Source: Rhodopseudomonas_A palustris_F (GTDB lineage: Bacteria; Pseudomonadota; Alphaproteobacteria; Rhizobiales; Xanthobacteraceae). From it: a stretch of 64,000 bases of DNA. Every line of letters begins with the position of its first letter. Positions within the stretch are counted from its first letter, which is position 1. Where the stretch lies: contig NC_007925.1 of assembly GCF_000013745.1 (NCBI RefSeq), forward strand, positions 1,922,001 through 1,986,000, written 5' to 3'. Shown one piece after another: positions 43,722-52,127 of the stretch. A model generated the notes under the pieces. It did no database searches, was not told the origin of the DNA, and saw only the letters and a program-made list of their open reading frames with translations. The position numbers and the translations under genes were made by a program.

Positions 43722-44315
43722 TTAGCGGGAGTCCCGATCGCCCTGCCGGTCGCCCTGGTACAGGATTTCGGTAAAGCGGCGCTTCTGCTGCTGGTCGAGG
43801 CTGTCAAACAGCGGCCGCGCCGCCTCGGTGAGTTTCTTCCAGTCGTTGGCGCGTTCGATGCGGCGGTCGGCGTCGCGGTTGATGGCGTCGAGCACGTTGG
43901 TCTCGTCGCCGCTGGGGCGAGCGGCGCTGCCGGTGGTGCGGTCGTCATTGGTGGCGCGGCGATCGTCATTCGTCGCACGGCGCTCGTCATTCTGGTTTCG
44001 GCGCTCGTCGCGGGCCTCCCTGCGATCATCGCCGGCGGCTTTGCGCTCGGCGCGCATCGCCATCGCGCGATCGATCCGCCGCTTGTTGAGATCGGCCAAC
44101 GCGCTTTCGAAGCCGGGCCAGTTCTTTTCCTGGTCGGCGGTCAAATGCAGATCGACCTTGATGCGTGCGGTGTGCGCGGCGGCCTCGTTGATCAATTGGT
44201 TGGTGGTCTGCTCGGCGCGATCGTCGCGGTCGCGATAACGGTCGCGGGCGTCGGCCGACATCGTGGATCCGGTTATCACGGCGGCGCTCGCCAACAGAAG
44301 CAAAGCTTTTCGCAC
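43722..44315 (-). CDS. Spy/CpxP-like periplasmic protein (LTxxQ family)
   Basis: 197 residues from GTG 44315, with AAAGGAGG at good distance. A signal peptide (RKALLLLASAAVITGSTMSA) leads to LTADQEKNWPGFESALADL, the LTxxQ-like motif of Spy/CpxP, and a late helix (FDSLDQQQKRRFTEIL). An Asp/Arg/Asn-rich repeat (DERRNQNDERRATNDD) lies between. Spy-like proteins are ATP-independent chaperones or stress sensors of the periplasm. A minus-strand insert in the GTA cluster. Confidence 0.8.
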   Translation of the reverse strand: MRKALLLLASAAVITGSTMSADARDRYRDRDDRAEQTTNQLINEAAAHTARIKVDLHLTADQEKNWPGFESALADLNKRRIDRAMAMRAERKAAGDDRREARDERRNQNDERRATNDDRRATNDDRTTGSAARPSGDETNVLDAINRDADRRIERANDWKKLTEAARPLFDSLDQQQKRRFTEILYQGDRQGDRDSR

Positions 44316-44496
44316 GGCGTCCTCCTTTCGAGGATGATGGGAAGTGAAAAGGGGGAAGCATGAGCGCACGGCTCGCATCGGCCCGATCTTCACGCCAGAC
44401 GAAGTCGCGGCCGCCGCAAAGGTTCCACGCGGAGGGGAATTTCGCGGCGTCGCCGCGCATCGCGCCGCGATGCGGCTGCGGGTCAGGCTTGCGCCG

Positions 44497-45258
44497 CTAC
44501 AGCGCGGCGCCCCAGCTCTTCGCGGTGCGCAGCAGCCAGTCGCGGTACAGCGACAGCGGCGTCGCGCCGGTGAGGCCGCCGCAGCCGGCGGCGTTGTTGG
44601 CGGCGGTCGACCACGACACCACGCCCACGATCACCGCGTGGCCGTTCTGTTGTTGAAATACCGGCGCGCCGGAATCGCCGGTGCAGGCGCCTTGGCCGGC
44701 GTGAGCGTTATTGCTCACCGGATCGACCAGGCGGATCTGCAGCCGGCCGGGATGCGAGGTCGCAACCAGCTGCGCGGCGCGCACCACGCCGCCGCTCTTG
44801 CCGTCGCCGCGTTGCGCGACGCCGACGCCGGCGACGATGAAGCTCTGCCCGGCGAGGATCGGCTCCAGCGGCGCCGCGGTGAGGGCGGGCGGTTTGTCGC
44901 GCAGCGGTTCGGCGAGCTGCAGCAGCGCGACGTCGGCGCTGGCGCGATGCGCGGCGATGCCCTGCGCATTGAAGCCGGGGTGCCGCGCCACGCGCCGCAC
45001 ATCGCGCAGCATCGGCTGCTTGGCTGCGTCGTACAACACGATCTTGAATTCGGCGCCGGGCGGCACGCAATGCGCCGCGCTCAAGATCAGATCCGGCGCG
45101 ATCAGCGCGCCGGAGCAGAAATTGCCGCGCGAGCCGACGATGGTGACGACGCTGCGGCCGACGCCGTCCTCGCTCGGCGTCGCGCCGCCGACCATTGCCG
45201 CGGCGGGGGGCGCGAAAGCGAGCGCGAGCGCGAGCAGTTGAAACAACAAGCGGGTCAT
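44497..45258 (-). CDS. Secreted trypsin-like serine protease
   Basis: 253 residues. The signal peptide is MTRLLFQLLALALAFAPPAA, and the mature enzyme starts near MVGGATPSE. The triad is His63 (LSAAHC), Asp109 (SADVALL) and Ser196 (CTGDSGAPV), with disulfide Cys in FCSG, AAHC and GAC. It is a complete S1A protease acting in the periplasm or outside. It lies on the minus strand just before g6 and is not a GTA core gene. Confidence 0.88.
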   Translation of the reverse strand: MTRLLFQLLALALAFAPPAAAMVGGATPSEDGVGRSVVTIVGSRGNFCSGALIAPDLILSAAHCVPPGAEFKIVLYDAAKQPMLRDVRRVARHPGFNAQGIAAHRASADVALLQLAEPLRDKPPALTAAPLEPILAGQSFIVAGVGVAQRGDGKSGGVVRAAQLVATSHPGRLQIRLVDPVSNNAHAGQGACTGDSGAPVFQQQNGHAVIVGVVSWSTAANNAAGCGGLTGATPLSLYRDWLLRTAKSWGAAL

Positions 45259-45309
45259 CGGCGACGATCAAGCCGTCCCGGCCCGCGCTGTCAACCACGA
45301 GGATGCAGC

Positions 45310-45879
45310 ATGTCGGCGATTTTGCTGGTCGGTCCCGCGAGCGAGCCGTGGACGCTCGCCGAGGTGAAGAGCTTTTTGCGGGTCGAGCACGACGCCGACG
45401 ACGCGGTGATCACCGCGCTGCTGGCCGCGGCGCGCGGCCAAGTCGAGGCGCTGACCCGCCGCGCGCTGCTGTTGCAGAGCTGGCGGCTGGCGCTCGACCG
45501 TTGGCCGGCGGACGGCCGGCTGGTGTTGCGGATCGCGCCGCTGCGCGCGGTCACCGCGGCGCGGGTGTTCGACGCAGCCGGCGTCGCGCATCCGATCGAT
45601 CCCTCCGGTTTCGTGGTCGACGCCGCGGCCAATGCGATCGCCGCGCCGCGCTGCTCGCTGCCGCAGCCCGGCCGCGCTCACGCCGGCATCGAGCTCGATC
45701 TGCAGCTCGGCTTCGGCGCGGCGGCCGGCGACGTGCCGGAGCAGCTGCGCCACGCCATCCGCACGCTGGTGGCGCATTGGTACGACAACCGCGGGCTCGC
45801 CGCGATCGGCCAGAGCGTGGCGCTGCTGCCGGGCAGCGTCAGCGCGATGATCGCTTCCTATCGGGTGCTGTCGTTATGA
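45310..45879 (+). CDS. GTA g6: head-tail connector (adaptor)
   Basis: 189 residues with the gp6-like head-tail connector pattern: WTLAEVKSFLRVEHDADDAV, ALLAAARGQVEALTRRAL and the end LRHAIRTLVAHWYDNRGL. It docks on the portal and continues the DNA channel. Its stop overlaps the g7 start (ATGA). Confidence 0.9.
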   Translation: MSAILLVGPASEPWTLAEVKSFLRVEHDADDAVITALLAAARGQVEALTRRALLLQSWRLALDRWPADGRLVLRIAPLRAVTAARVFDAAGVAHPIDPSGFVVDAAANAIAAPRCSLPQPGRAHAGIELDLQLGFGAAAGDVPEQLRHAIRTLVAHWYDNRGLAAIGQSVALLPGSVSAMIASYRVLSL

Positions 45880-46196
45880 TCGATCCGGGACGCCTGAAGA
45901 CGCGGCTGACCATCCTCGCCCCGGTGGAGACGCCGGACGGGCAGGGCGGCGTGGCGCGTGATTATGCGACGCAGGCCACCGTGTGGGCGGCGGTGACGCC
46001 GCTGTCGGCGCGCGGCGAGGTCGCAGCCGACGCCGCCGGCGCCGTGGTCCGCGTCCGCATCACGCTGCGCAGCAATGTCGAGCTCGGCTTGCAGCATCGG
46101 CTGCGCGACCGCGGCCGCGACTATCGCGTCGTCTCGATCCGCGCGATCGAGGACGGCCGCTTCAACGAAATCGACGCGGAACAGCGCGTCGAGTGA
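45876..46196 (+). CDS. GTA g7: head closure (stopper) protein
   Basis: 106 residues, a head-closure protein with DPGRLKTRLTILAPVETPDG, VWAAVTPLSARGE and LRDRGRDYRVVSIRAIEDG. Translation is coupled to g6. It seals the head after packaging and binds the tail. Confidence 0.9.
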   Translation: MIDPGRLKTRLTILAPVETPDGQGGVARDYATQATVWAAVTPLSARGEVAADAAGAVVRVRITLRSNVELGLQHRLRDRGRDYRVVSIRAIEDGRFNEIDAEQRVE

Positions 46197-46223
46197 TTGG
46201 GTCCGAAGTCGGGGAGCTTGCCG

Positions 46224-46634
46224 ATGCCCACAGCCGCCGTGGCGCTGCGCGCCGCGATTCACCACGCGCTGTCCGCCGACAGCGGCCTCACCGCCGCGCT
46301 CGGCGGCGCCCATGTCTACGACGAGCCGCCGCGCAACGCCGGGTTTCCCTATGTCACGCTCGGCGAGGCGCGGGTCAGCAACGCCGCGGTCGACGGCGGC
46401 GCTACGCTCGAGCATCAACTGACGCTGCACGCCTGGTCGCGGCAGGGCGGCCACAAGCAAGCCCACGTCATCACCGGCGCGCTGCTCGCCGCGCTCGACG
46501 ACGCGCCGCTGCCGCTCAGCGGTCACCGGCTGGTCAACCTGCGCTTTGCGCTGGCCGACATCCGCCGCGAGGCCGATGGCCGCAGTTATCACGCCGTGGT
46601 GCGGTTTCGTGCCGTCACCGAATCCACCCCCTGA
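46224..46634 (+). CDS. GTA g8: tail terminator (DUF3168)
   Basis: 136 residues of DUF3168: ALRAAIHHALSADSGLTAAL, VYDEPPRNAGFPYVTLGE and LTLHAWSRQGGHKQAHVITG. It caps the tail tube at the head side. GGGGAG stands before ATG 46224. Confidence 0.9.
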   Translation: MPTAAVALRAAIHHALSADSGLTAALGGAHVYDEPPRNAGFPYVTLGEARVSNAAVDGGATLEHQLTLHAWSRQGGHKQAHVITGALLAALDDAPLPLSGHRLVNLRFALADIRREADGRSYHAVVRFRAVTESTP

Positions 46635-46649
46635 TCCGGAGAGACTTTC

Positions 46650-47057
46650 ATGGGCGCGCAAAAGGGCAAGGACCTGTTGTTGAAGATTCACGACGGCACG
46701 GGCTTCGTGTCAGTGGCCGGCCTGCGCAGCCGCAAGATCGCCTTCAACGCCGAATTGGTCGATATCACCCACGCCGAATCCGCCGATCGCTGGCGCGAAT
46801 TGCTGGCCGGCGCCGGCGTTCGCCGCGCCGCGATCTCCGGGCGCGGACTGTTCAAGGACACAGCCTCCGACGCCTTGGTGCGGCAGGCGTTCTTCGACGG
46901 TGCCGTCAAGCCGTGCCAACTGGTGGTGCCGGATTTCGGCATCATCGAAGGCGCGTTCCAGATCGCCAGCCTGGAATTCGCCGGCGAGCACAACGGCGAA
47001 GTGACGTTCGACCTTGCGCTCGAAAGCGCCGGCGCGCTGACCTTTGTCGCGGCGTGA
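46650..47057 (+). CDS. GTA g9: major tail tube protein
   Basis: 135 residues of the TP901-1/GTA major tail family: GKDLLLKIHDGTGFVSVAGL, ELVDITHAESADRWRELLAG and ISGRGLFKDTASDALVRQAF. It forms the tail tube. It ends the g6-g9 run; two minus-strand genes then interrupt the cluster. Confidence 0.92.
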   Translation: MGAQKGKDLLLKIHDGTGFVSVAGLRSRKIAFNAELVDITHAESADRWRELLAGAGVRRAAISGRGLFKDTASDALVRQAFFDGAVKPCQLVVPDFGIIEGAFQIASLEFAGEHNGEVTFDLALESAGALTFVAA

Positions 47058-47108
47058 GCGTTGTACGCCGGACGTAGCGCAGCGCGTGCACCGCTTCCGG
47101 GACACGGC

Positions 47109-47300
47109 TCACGGCGTCTTGACGCGCGCCACCAGCTTCCACAGCCCGACCGCGGCCAGCGCGGTGATGAGGCCGGCCAGCGCGCACAGCGTCACCACGC
47201 CGTTGTCGATTTCCACCAGCGGATAGACGTTCTGGAACAGCACGCCGTAGCCGACCGCGAGCAGCGTCGAAACCAGCAGGAAGGCGGCGCCGAACTTCAT
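47109..47300 (-). CDS. Small two-helix membrane protein
   Basis: 63 residues with two hydrophobic helices (FGAAFLLVSTLLAVGYGVLF and VVTLCALAGLITALAAVGLW). The ATG overlaps the stop of the upstream Pro-rich gene (47297-47300), so the pair is co-translated. Unknown function. Confidence 0.65.
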   Translation of the reverse strand: MKFGAAFLLVSTLLAVGYGVLFQNVYPLVEIDNGVVTLCALAGLITALAAVGLWKLVARVKTP

Positions 47301-48559
47301 TTCGCACCGGGATTGCGGGCGTCGGCGGTGACGGAATGCACGATGTCGCCGATCGCCTTCTGCACCGGGCTGATCCAGTCGGAGGCTTTCAGCGCGATTT
47401 GCAGCACCTGCAGCCGCAGCGTCCTGATCCGCGCTTCGTCGCTGATGTCGTCGCGCTTCACCTGAGCCTTGAACGCCGCCAACAATTCGGCGAAGGCGTC
47501 TTCATGGACGTCGCTGAGATCGACGAACAGGAACGGCGGCGGCACCGAGTCCATCTGGCTCGCGGGCGCGGCGTAGGTGAAAAGATAGGGGCCGCGCGAC
47601 AGATCGCCGTCGCAGAGTTTGCGGATGCTATCGGCCGGCGGATTGCAGACGTGGTTGAGCAGCGCGCGCGCCGTGCGGTAGTCGTAGAACAAGGTGGCGT
47701 ATTCGGCGGCCATCTTGTCCGGCGTGTCGCCGAGGCGCCGCTGCAGATCGGCAAAGTCCGTCGTCTTGTCCTTGCGCAACGGCACGTAGAGGATGTTGAC
47801 CTGCGCGGGAATGGCGGCGGTGGCTTCGATCGACGGCACCTCGGTGAAGATATGCGTCAGGAACGCCGCCGACCGGGCCGAGGCCTGCGGCAGGATGGCG
47901 TAGGAATACAGCCCATAGCCCGGCACTTCTCCGCCGGGTTCGACCAGCCGGCCATAGCCGGTCTCGAGAATGCGCAGCCGCGGCGCCGGCGCGGCGGTGA
48001 CGGCAATGCCGTCGCCCGCAGCAGACGGGCGCACCGGCCTGGCCGGGGGCCCGGGCGCGGCGCCTCTCATCTGGATATTGGGCACAGCAATTGGCCGCGC
48101 CTGAGCGGGCGCCGCCACCGTCGCCGGAGTTCGAGGCGGCGGAGGCGCCCCGGCCGGCGGTGGCGGACGGGGCGCGTCGGTGACGGCGCCGGCATCCGGC
48201 GCCGCGCCACCGTGGCCGGTCCCGGCTCGAATTGAAGAGGCCGGAGCTTGCGGCGGTCCGGGCGGGGCGGCCTCGCCCGGCATCTGCGGCGGAGCGGCCC
48301 GCGCCGGCCGCTCCCGCGTGCCGACCGACCTCGCGGTCGACTTCCGCATCTCGTCGGGGTCGCTCCGATTCTGTTGCTGCAACCGCCGCAATCGCTCGCG
48401 CAGCCGCGCTTCGCACTCCTCGTCGGGAACGCAGACACCGGACGGGGTCATCTTGCAGGGGCATTCGCTGACGGCAAAAGCGGGCGGCGGAAATGGCCCC
48501 GGCGCTTGAAAACCAACTAATGCAAAACCGAAAATCAAAAACCTGCTGTGCAGACGCAT
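47297..48559 (-). CDS. Secreted Pro/Ala-rich protein of unknown function
   Basis: 420 residues. A signal peptide (FLIFGFALVGFQAPGPFPPP region) is followed by a Cys cluster (SECPCKMTPSGVCVPDEEC), a long Pro/Ala-rich linker (about 75-185) and a folded C-terminal domain (about 195-415) with YGLYSYAILPQASARSAAFL and HVCNPPADSIRKLCDGDLSR. It is coupled to a small membrane protein and sits between GTA g9 and g10 on the opposite strand. No family is recognised. Confidence 0.7.
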   Translation of the reverse strand: MRLHSRFLIFGFALVGFQAPGPFPPPAFAVSECPCKMTPSGVCVPDEECEARLRERLRRLQQQNRSDPDEMRKSTARSVGTRERPARAAPPQMPGEAAPPGPPQAPASSIRAGTGHGGAAPDAGAVTDAPRPPPPAGAPPPPRTPATVAAPAQARPIAVPNIQMRGAAPGPPARPVRPSAAGDGIAVTAAPAPRLRILETGYGRLVEPGGEVPGYGLYSYAILPQASARSAAFLTHIFTEVPSIEATAAIPAQVNILYVPLRKDKTTDFADLQRRLGDTPDKMAAEYATLFYDYRTARALLNHVCNPPADSIRKLCDGDLSRGPYLFTYAAPASQMDSVPPPFLFVDLSDVHEDAFAELLAAFKAQVKRDDISDEARIRTLRLQVLQIALKASDWISPVQKAIGDIVHSVTADARNPGAK

Positions 48560-48661
48560 GGCGACGCCTCACGTGCAAAGGCAATAGCGCCATTCTAAGG
48601 CGAGTAGCAGAACGCACGCAACCAAAATCATGCGCTTCGCGGAGCAATAGGAGCCTGATCG

Positions 48662-48997
48662 ATGTCCAACAGATATCGCGGTGAGATCGAGGCCGAACTC
48701 GGCGGCCGGCGTCGCACGCTGGTGCTGACGCTGGGCGCGCTGGCGGAGCTTGAAGCGGCGTTCGGCGCGGCCGACCTGGTGGCGCTGGCGGAACGGTTCG
48801 GCTCAGGCCGCCTGAGCGCGCGCGACCTGGTGCGGATCATCGGCGCCGGCTTGCGCGGCGCCGGTGAGCCGATCAGCGACGACGAGGTCGCGGCGATGAC
48901 GGCGCAGCGCGGCGCCGCCGGCTTCGTACGGATCGCCGCCGAACTGATTGCCGCGACCTTCGAGGACGCCGACGTGAACGCGGGCGCCGCGCGATGA
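48662..48997 (+). CDS. GTA g10: tail assembly chaperone
   Basis: 111 residues of the GTA tail-assembly-chaperone family: GEIEAELGGRRRTLVLTLGA, ELEAAFGAADLVALAERFG and GAGEPISDDEVAAM. It helps the tape measure and tail tube assemble. Its stop overlaps g10.1 (ATGA). Confidence 0.9.
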   Translation: MSNRYRGEIEAELGGRRRTLVLTLGALAELEAAFGAADLVALAERFGSGRLSARDLVRIIGAGLRGAGEPISDDEVAAMTAQRGAAGFVRIAAELIAATFEDADVNAGAAR

Positions 48998-49221
48998 CGG
49001 CGTTGCCGAGCAAACCGTTTCCCTGGGCGGAAGCGATGCGGTTCGGCTTCGGCGTGCTGCATCTTGCGCCGCGGGATTTCTGGGCGATGACGCCGCGTGA
49101 ATTGGCGCAGGCGATTTTGGCGGTGCGCGGCGTCGCCACAGCGCCGCTCGACCGCGCCGGGCTCGATGATCTGCTGCGGCGCTATCCGGATCGTGCCGAC
49201 ATGCCAGGAGCGACGCCATGA
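48994..49221 (+). CDS. GTA g10.1: small tail assembly protein
   Basis: 75 residues, with PFPWAEAMRFGFGVLHLAPR, DFWAMTPRELAQAILAVRG and a short tail. It matches the RcGTA g10.1-type proteins. Both ends overlap its neighbours by four bases, indicating tight translational coupling. Confidence 0.88.
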   Translation: MTALPSKPFPWAEAMRFGFGVLHLAPRDFWAMTPRELAQAILAVRGVATAPLDRAGLDDLLRRYPDRADMPGATP

Positions 49222-49805
49222 CCGACACCACTGATAACAGTCTGCTCGACACCGCGACCACGCTGGACAGCCTCGCGCTGAAGACCCGCGACCTTTCGAG
49301 TTCCGCCGACGGCTTTGCCCGGGCGATGACGGCGGCGTTTTCCAGCTCGGTCACCGGCGGCAAGCAGTTCGACGAGGTCTTGAAGTCGCTCGGGCTGCGG
49401 ATCTCCAACCTAGCGGTGCGGATGGCGTTCAAGCCGCTCGAAGGCGCGCTCTCGAACGGGCTGCAGAGCTTGATATCCGGGTTGAGCAACATCGGCGCGG
49501 CTCCGTCGGCGCAGGCCAACGCGGTCGGGGCGATCAAACCGTTCGCCGCGGGCGGGGTGATCGGCACGCCGAGCTACTTCCCGATGCTGGGCGGCGGCAT
49601 TGGCCTCGCCGGCGAGGCCGGGCCCGAAGCGATCATGCCGCTGGCGCGCGGGCCGGACGGCCGGCTCGGCGTGGCGAGCCAAGGTGGCGGCAACAGCATC
49701 ACCGTGCAGATCGCGACGCCCGACGTCGACAGCTTCCGCCGCTCGGAAAGCTACATCACCGGGCAGATCGCCCGCGCGGTGTCGCGCGGCCAGCGCGGGC
49801 TGTGA
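49218..49805 (+). CDS. GTA g11: short tail tape measure protein
   Basis: 195 residues. The N-terminal part is helical (LDSLALKTRDLSSSADGFAR). The C-terminal part has the tape-measure-type glycine-rich segment FAAGGVIGTPSYFPMLGGG and GEAGPEAIMPLARGPDGRL. The short length fits the short tail of GTA particles, so it is not a truncation. It is coupled to g10.1. Confidence 0.88.
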   Translation: MTDTTDNSLLDTATTLDSLALKTRDLSSSADGFARAMTAAFSSSVTGGKQFDEVLKSLGLRISNLAVRMAFKPLEGALSNGLQSLISGLSNIGAAPSAQANAVGAIKPFAAGGVIGTPSYFPMLGGGIGLAGEAGPEAIMPLARGPDGRLGVASQGGGNSITVQIATPDVDSFRRSESYITGQIARAVSRGQRGL

Positions 49806-49821
49806 GCGGCCCATCATCGCT

Positions 49822-49945
49822 GTGCCCCGGACGCACTGCGCCGCGGCGCGGTGCAGTGTGAGCCGGGGCCGTCTCAAACCCAGCATCCGTAACGGTCCCG
49901 GCTCACGACGTAGCGCCAAGGCGCTACGCCGCGTCCGGGACACGG
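49822..49945. repeat. Palindromic GTGCCCCGGAC/GTCCGGGACAC repeat pair
   Basis: Two half-units of the family found at 35206 and 36588 face each other with GAGCCGGGGCCGT and CGTAACGGTCCCGGCTCACG. It fills the gap between g11 and g12. Confidence 0.78.
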
Positions 49946-49979
49946 CGCATGAATTTTCGTGATCGAAGCAGAGCGCTCC

Positions 49980-50618
49980 ATGACCGGCTTTCACGAAATC
50001 CTGTTTCCGCTCGACGTCGCGCTGAAAAGCGCCGGCGGGCCGGAGCGGCGCACCGACATCGTCTCGTTCGGCTCCGGCCGCGAGCAGCGCAACGCGCGCT
50101 GGGCGCAGTCGCGGCGGCGCTACGACGCCGGCTACGGCGTCAAGACGCTGCAGGCGTTGCAGGCGGTGGTGGCGTTCTTCGAGGAGCGCCGCGGCCAGCT
50201 CTACGGCTTTCGCTGGCGCGACCGGCTGGATCATTCGTCGAATGCGCAAGGTGGGCCGCCGTCGCCGCTCGACCAGGGCATCGGCATCGGCGACGGCGCA
50301 ACGGCGACGTTTCAACTGCTGAAGACCTATGGCGCGGGCTTTGCGCCGTATTCCCGGCCGATCCAGAAACCTGTGGCGGCAACGGTGCGGGTCGCGGTCG
50401 GCGGCAGCGAACTCGCCGCCGGCGCGTTCAATTGCGACACCACGACCGGCATTGTGAGATTCGTCGCTGGACACGTTCCGCCGCCGGGCGCGGCGATCAC
50501 CGCGGGATTTTCCTTCGACGTGCCGGTGCGGTTCGACACCGATTATCTCGAGGTCGATCTGTCGGCGTTCGCCGCCGGCGCGATCCCGAAGATTCCGCTG
50601 GTCGAGATCAGGGTGTAA
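49980..50618 (+). CDS. GTA g12: distal tail protein (DUF2460)
   Basis: 212 residues of DUF2460/TIGR02217: FHEILFPLDVALKSAGGPER, RRYDAGYGVKTLQALQAVVA, FFEERRGQLYGFRWRDRLD and FDVPVRFDTDYLEVDLSAF. It forms the ring at the tail tip. ATG 49980 was preferred; a GTG at 49959 is in frame. Confidence 0.92.
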   Translation: MTGFHEILFPLDVALKSAGGPERRTDIVSFGSGREQRNARWAQSRRRYDAGYGVKTLQALQAVVAFFEERRGQLYGFRWRDRLDHSSNAQGGPPSPLDQGIGIGDGATATFQLLKTYGAGFAPYSRPIQKPVAATVRVAVGGSELAAGAFNCDTTTGIVRFVAGHVPPPGAAITAGFSFDVPVRFDTDYLEVDLSAFAAGAIPKIPLVEIRV

Positions 50619-50623
50619 CGACG

Positions 50624-51514
50624 ATGCGCGCCATTCCCGCGGCCTTGCAGGCCAAGCTCGATAGCGGCGTCACCACGCTGGCGCGGTGCTGGATGGTGAC
50701 GCGGCGCGACGGCGTCGTGCTCGGCTTCACCGATCATGATCGCGATCTTCCGGTCGATGGCGTGGTGTGCCGTGCCGGCACCGGCTTCACCGCGTCGGAA
50801 GCCTCGCAGCGCTTCGATCTGTCGGTCGACGGCGGCGAAATCTCCGGCGCGCTCAGCGACGACGCGTTGCGCGACGCCGATCTCGCCGCCGGGCGCTATG
50901 ACGCGGCGTTCGTCGCGAGCTACCTGGTCGATTGGTCGGAGCCGGCGTTGCGCGTACTTACCGCGCGCGGCACGCTCGGCGAGGTCAAGCGCGAGGGCCA
51001 AGCGTTCACCGCCGAATTGCGCGGGCTGGCGGATCTGTTGTCGCAGGAGAGCGGGCGGCTCTACACGGCGAGTTGCGGCGCCGATCTCGGCGATGCGCGA
51101 TGCCGGGTGAACCTCGCCGCCTGGCGCGGCAGCGGCGTCGTCACCGCGATCCCGGGCGCGTCGCTGATCGCCGTTGCCGGTCTCGATGGCTTTGCCGACG
51201 GCCTGTTCAGCGCCGGCCGATTGAGCTGGATGAGCGGCGGCAACGCCGGCGGCGGCGTCGAGATCAAGCTGCATCGCCGGCTGGCCGGCGCGGTGCAACT
51301 CAGCCTGTGGCAAGCCAGCGCCGAACCGATCGCGATCGGCGACGGCTTCACCGTCTCCGCCGGCTGCGACAAGCGCTTTGCGAGCTGCCGCGACCGCTTC
51401 GGCAATGCCGATAATTTCCGCGGCTTTCCGCAGATCCCGGGCAACGACTTCGTCATCAGCTATCCGGTGGCCGGCTCCGCCGGCGGCCATAGCGGCCCGG
51501 GCGGCGGCGCCTAG
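50624..51514 (+). CDS. GTA g13: tail hub protein (DUF2163), Cys-rich
   Basis: 296 residues, DUF2163 followed by the BR0599-like C-terminal domain. Key segments are CWMVTRRDGVVLGFTDHDRD, DGGEISGALSDDAL and RLYTASCGADLGDARCRVNL. The four Cys in CGADLGDARC and CDKRFASC match the iron-sulfur-binding hub reported for the RcGTA particle. ATG 50624 follows the g12 stop after a few bases. Confidence 0.93.
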   Translation: MRAIPAALQAKLDSGVTTLARCWMVTRRDGVVLGFTDHDRDLPVDGVVCRAGTGFTASEASQRFDLSVDGGEISGALSDDALRDADLAAGRYDAAFVASYLVDWSEPALRVLTARGTLGEVKREGQAFTAELRGLADLLSQESGRLYTASCGADLGDARCRVNLAAWRGSGVVTAIPGASLIAVAGLDGFADGLFSAGRLSWMSGGNAGGGVEIKLHRRLAGAVQLSLWQASAEPIAIGDGFTVSAGCDKRFASCRDRFGNADNFRGFPQIPGNDFVISYPVAGSAGGHSGPGGGA

Positions 51515-51539
51515 GCCGCGCCGCCTGCGATCGGATGCC

Positions 51540-51664
51540 GTGCCCCGGACCCGTCGCAACACGTCAGCGTTGCGGCGTGAGCCGGGGCCGTCGCAACGGC
51601 AACGCTTGGAACGGTCCCGGCTCGCGCAGCAGCGTGAACGACGCTGCTGCGCGTCCGGGACACG
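51540..51664. repeat. Palindromic GTGCCCCGGAC/GTCCGGGACAC repeat pair
   Basis: Same family as 49822-49945, with different internal arms (CGTCGCAACACGTCAGCGTT and CGCAGCAGCGTGAACGACGC). It lies between g13 and g14. Confidence 0.78.
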
Positions 51665-51677
51665 CGCGCATTGGATC

Positions 51678-52127
51678 ATGCTCATGGACTCACCAGGATT
51701 GACCCGCGGGGCGATCGTCGCCGAGGCGCGCAGCTGGATCGGCACGCGCTATCGGCATCAGGCCTCGTGCAAGGGCGTCGGCTGCGATTGCTTGGGGCTG
51801 GTGCGGGGGGTGTGGCGGGGCTGCCTCGGCGACGAGCCGGAACAGCCTCCGGCCTACGCGCCGGACTGGGCCGAGGCCGGCGGCGAGGACACCCTCGCCG
51901 CGGCGGCGCTGCGGCATCTCACTCCGATTGCGCGTGAAAAATTCGCCGCCGGCGACGTGCTGCTGTTTCGCTGGCGCGACGATTGCGTCGCCAAGCATCT
52001 GGCGATCGCCAGCTCCGCGCACGCCATGATCCACGCCCATGACGGCGCCGCGGTCTGCGAGGTGGCGATCGCGCCGTGGTGGCGGCGACGTCTGGCGTTT
52101 GCGTTCTCGTTTCCCGGAGTGATGTGA
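51678..52127 (+). CDS. GTA g14: NlpC/P60 cell-wall peptidase
   Basis: 149 residues. ARSWIGTRYRHQASCKGVGC is followed by CDCLGLVRGVW with the catalytic Cys, and KHLAIASSAHAMIHAHDG with the catalytic His region. It cuts peptide bonds in peptidoglycan during DNA entry and is part of the tail tip. Starts at ATG 51678 or 51684 are equally possible. Its stop overlaps the g15 start. Confidence 0.92.
   Translation: MLMDSPGLTRGAIVAEARSWIGTRYRHQASCKGVGCDCLGLVRGVWRGCLGDEPEQPPAYAPDWAEAGGEDTLAAAALRHLTPIAREKFAAGDVLLFRWRDDCVAKHLAIASSAHAMIHAHDGAAVCEVAIAPWWRRRLAFAFSFPGVM

Noticed and set aside
47058..47108. Further copy of the GTCCGGGACAC repeat
   Set aside because: Only a short degenerate half (CGCCGGACG...TTCCGGGACACGG) is present; too little to list as a separate element.
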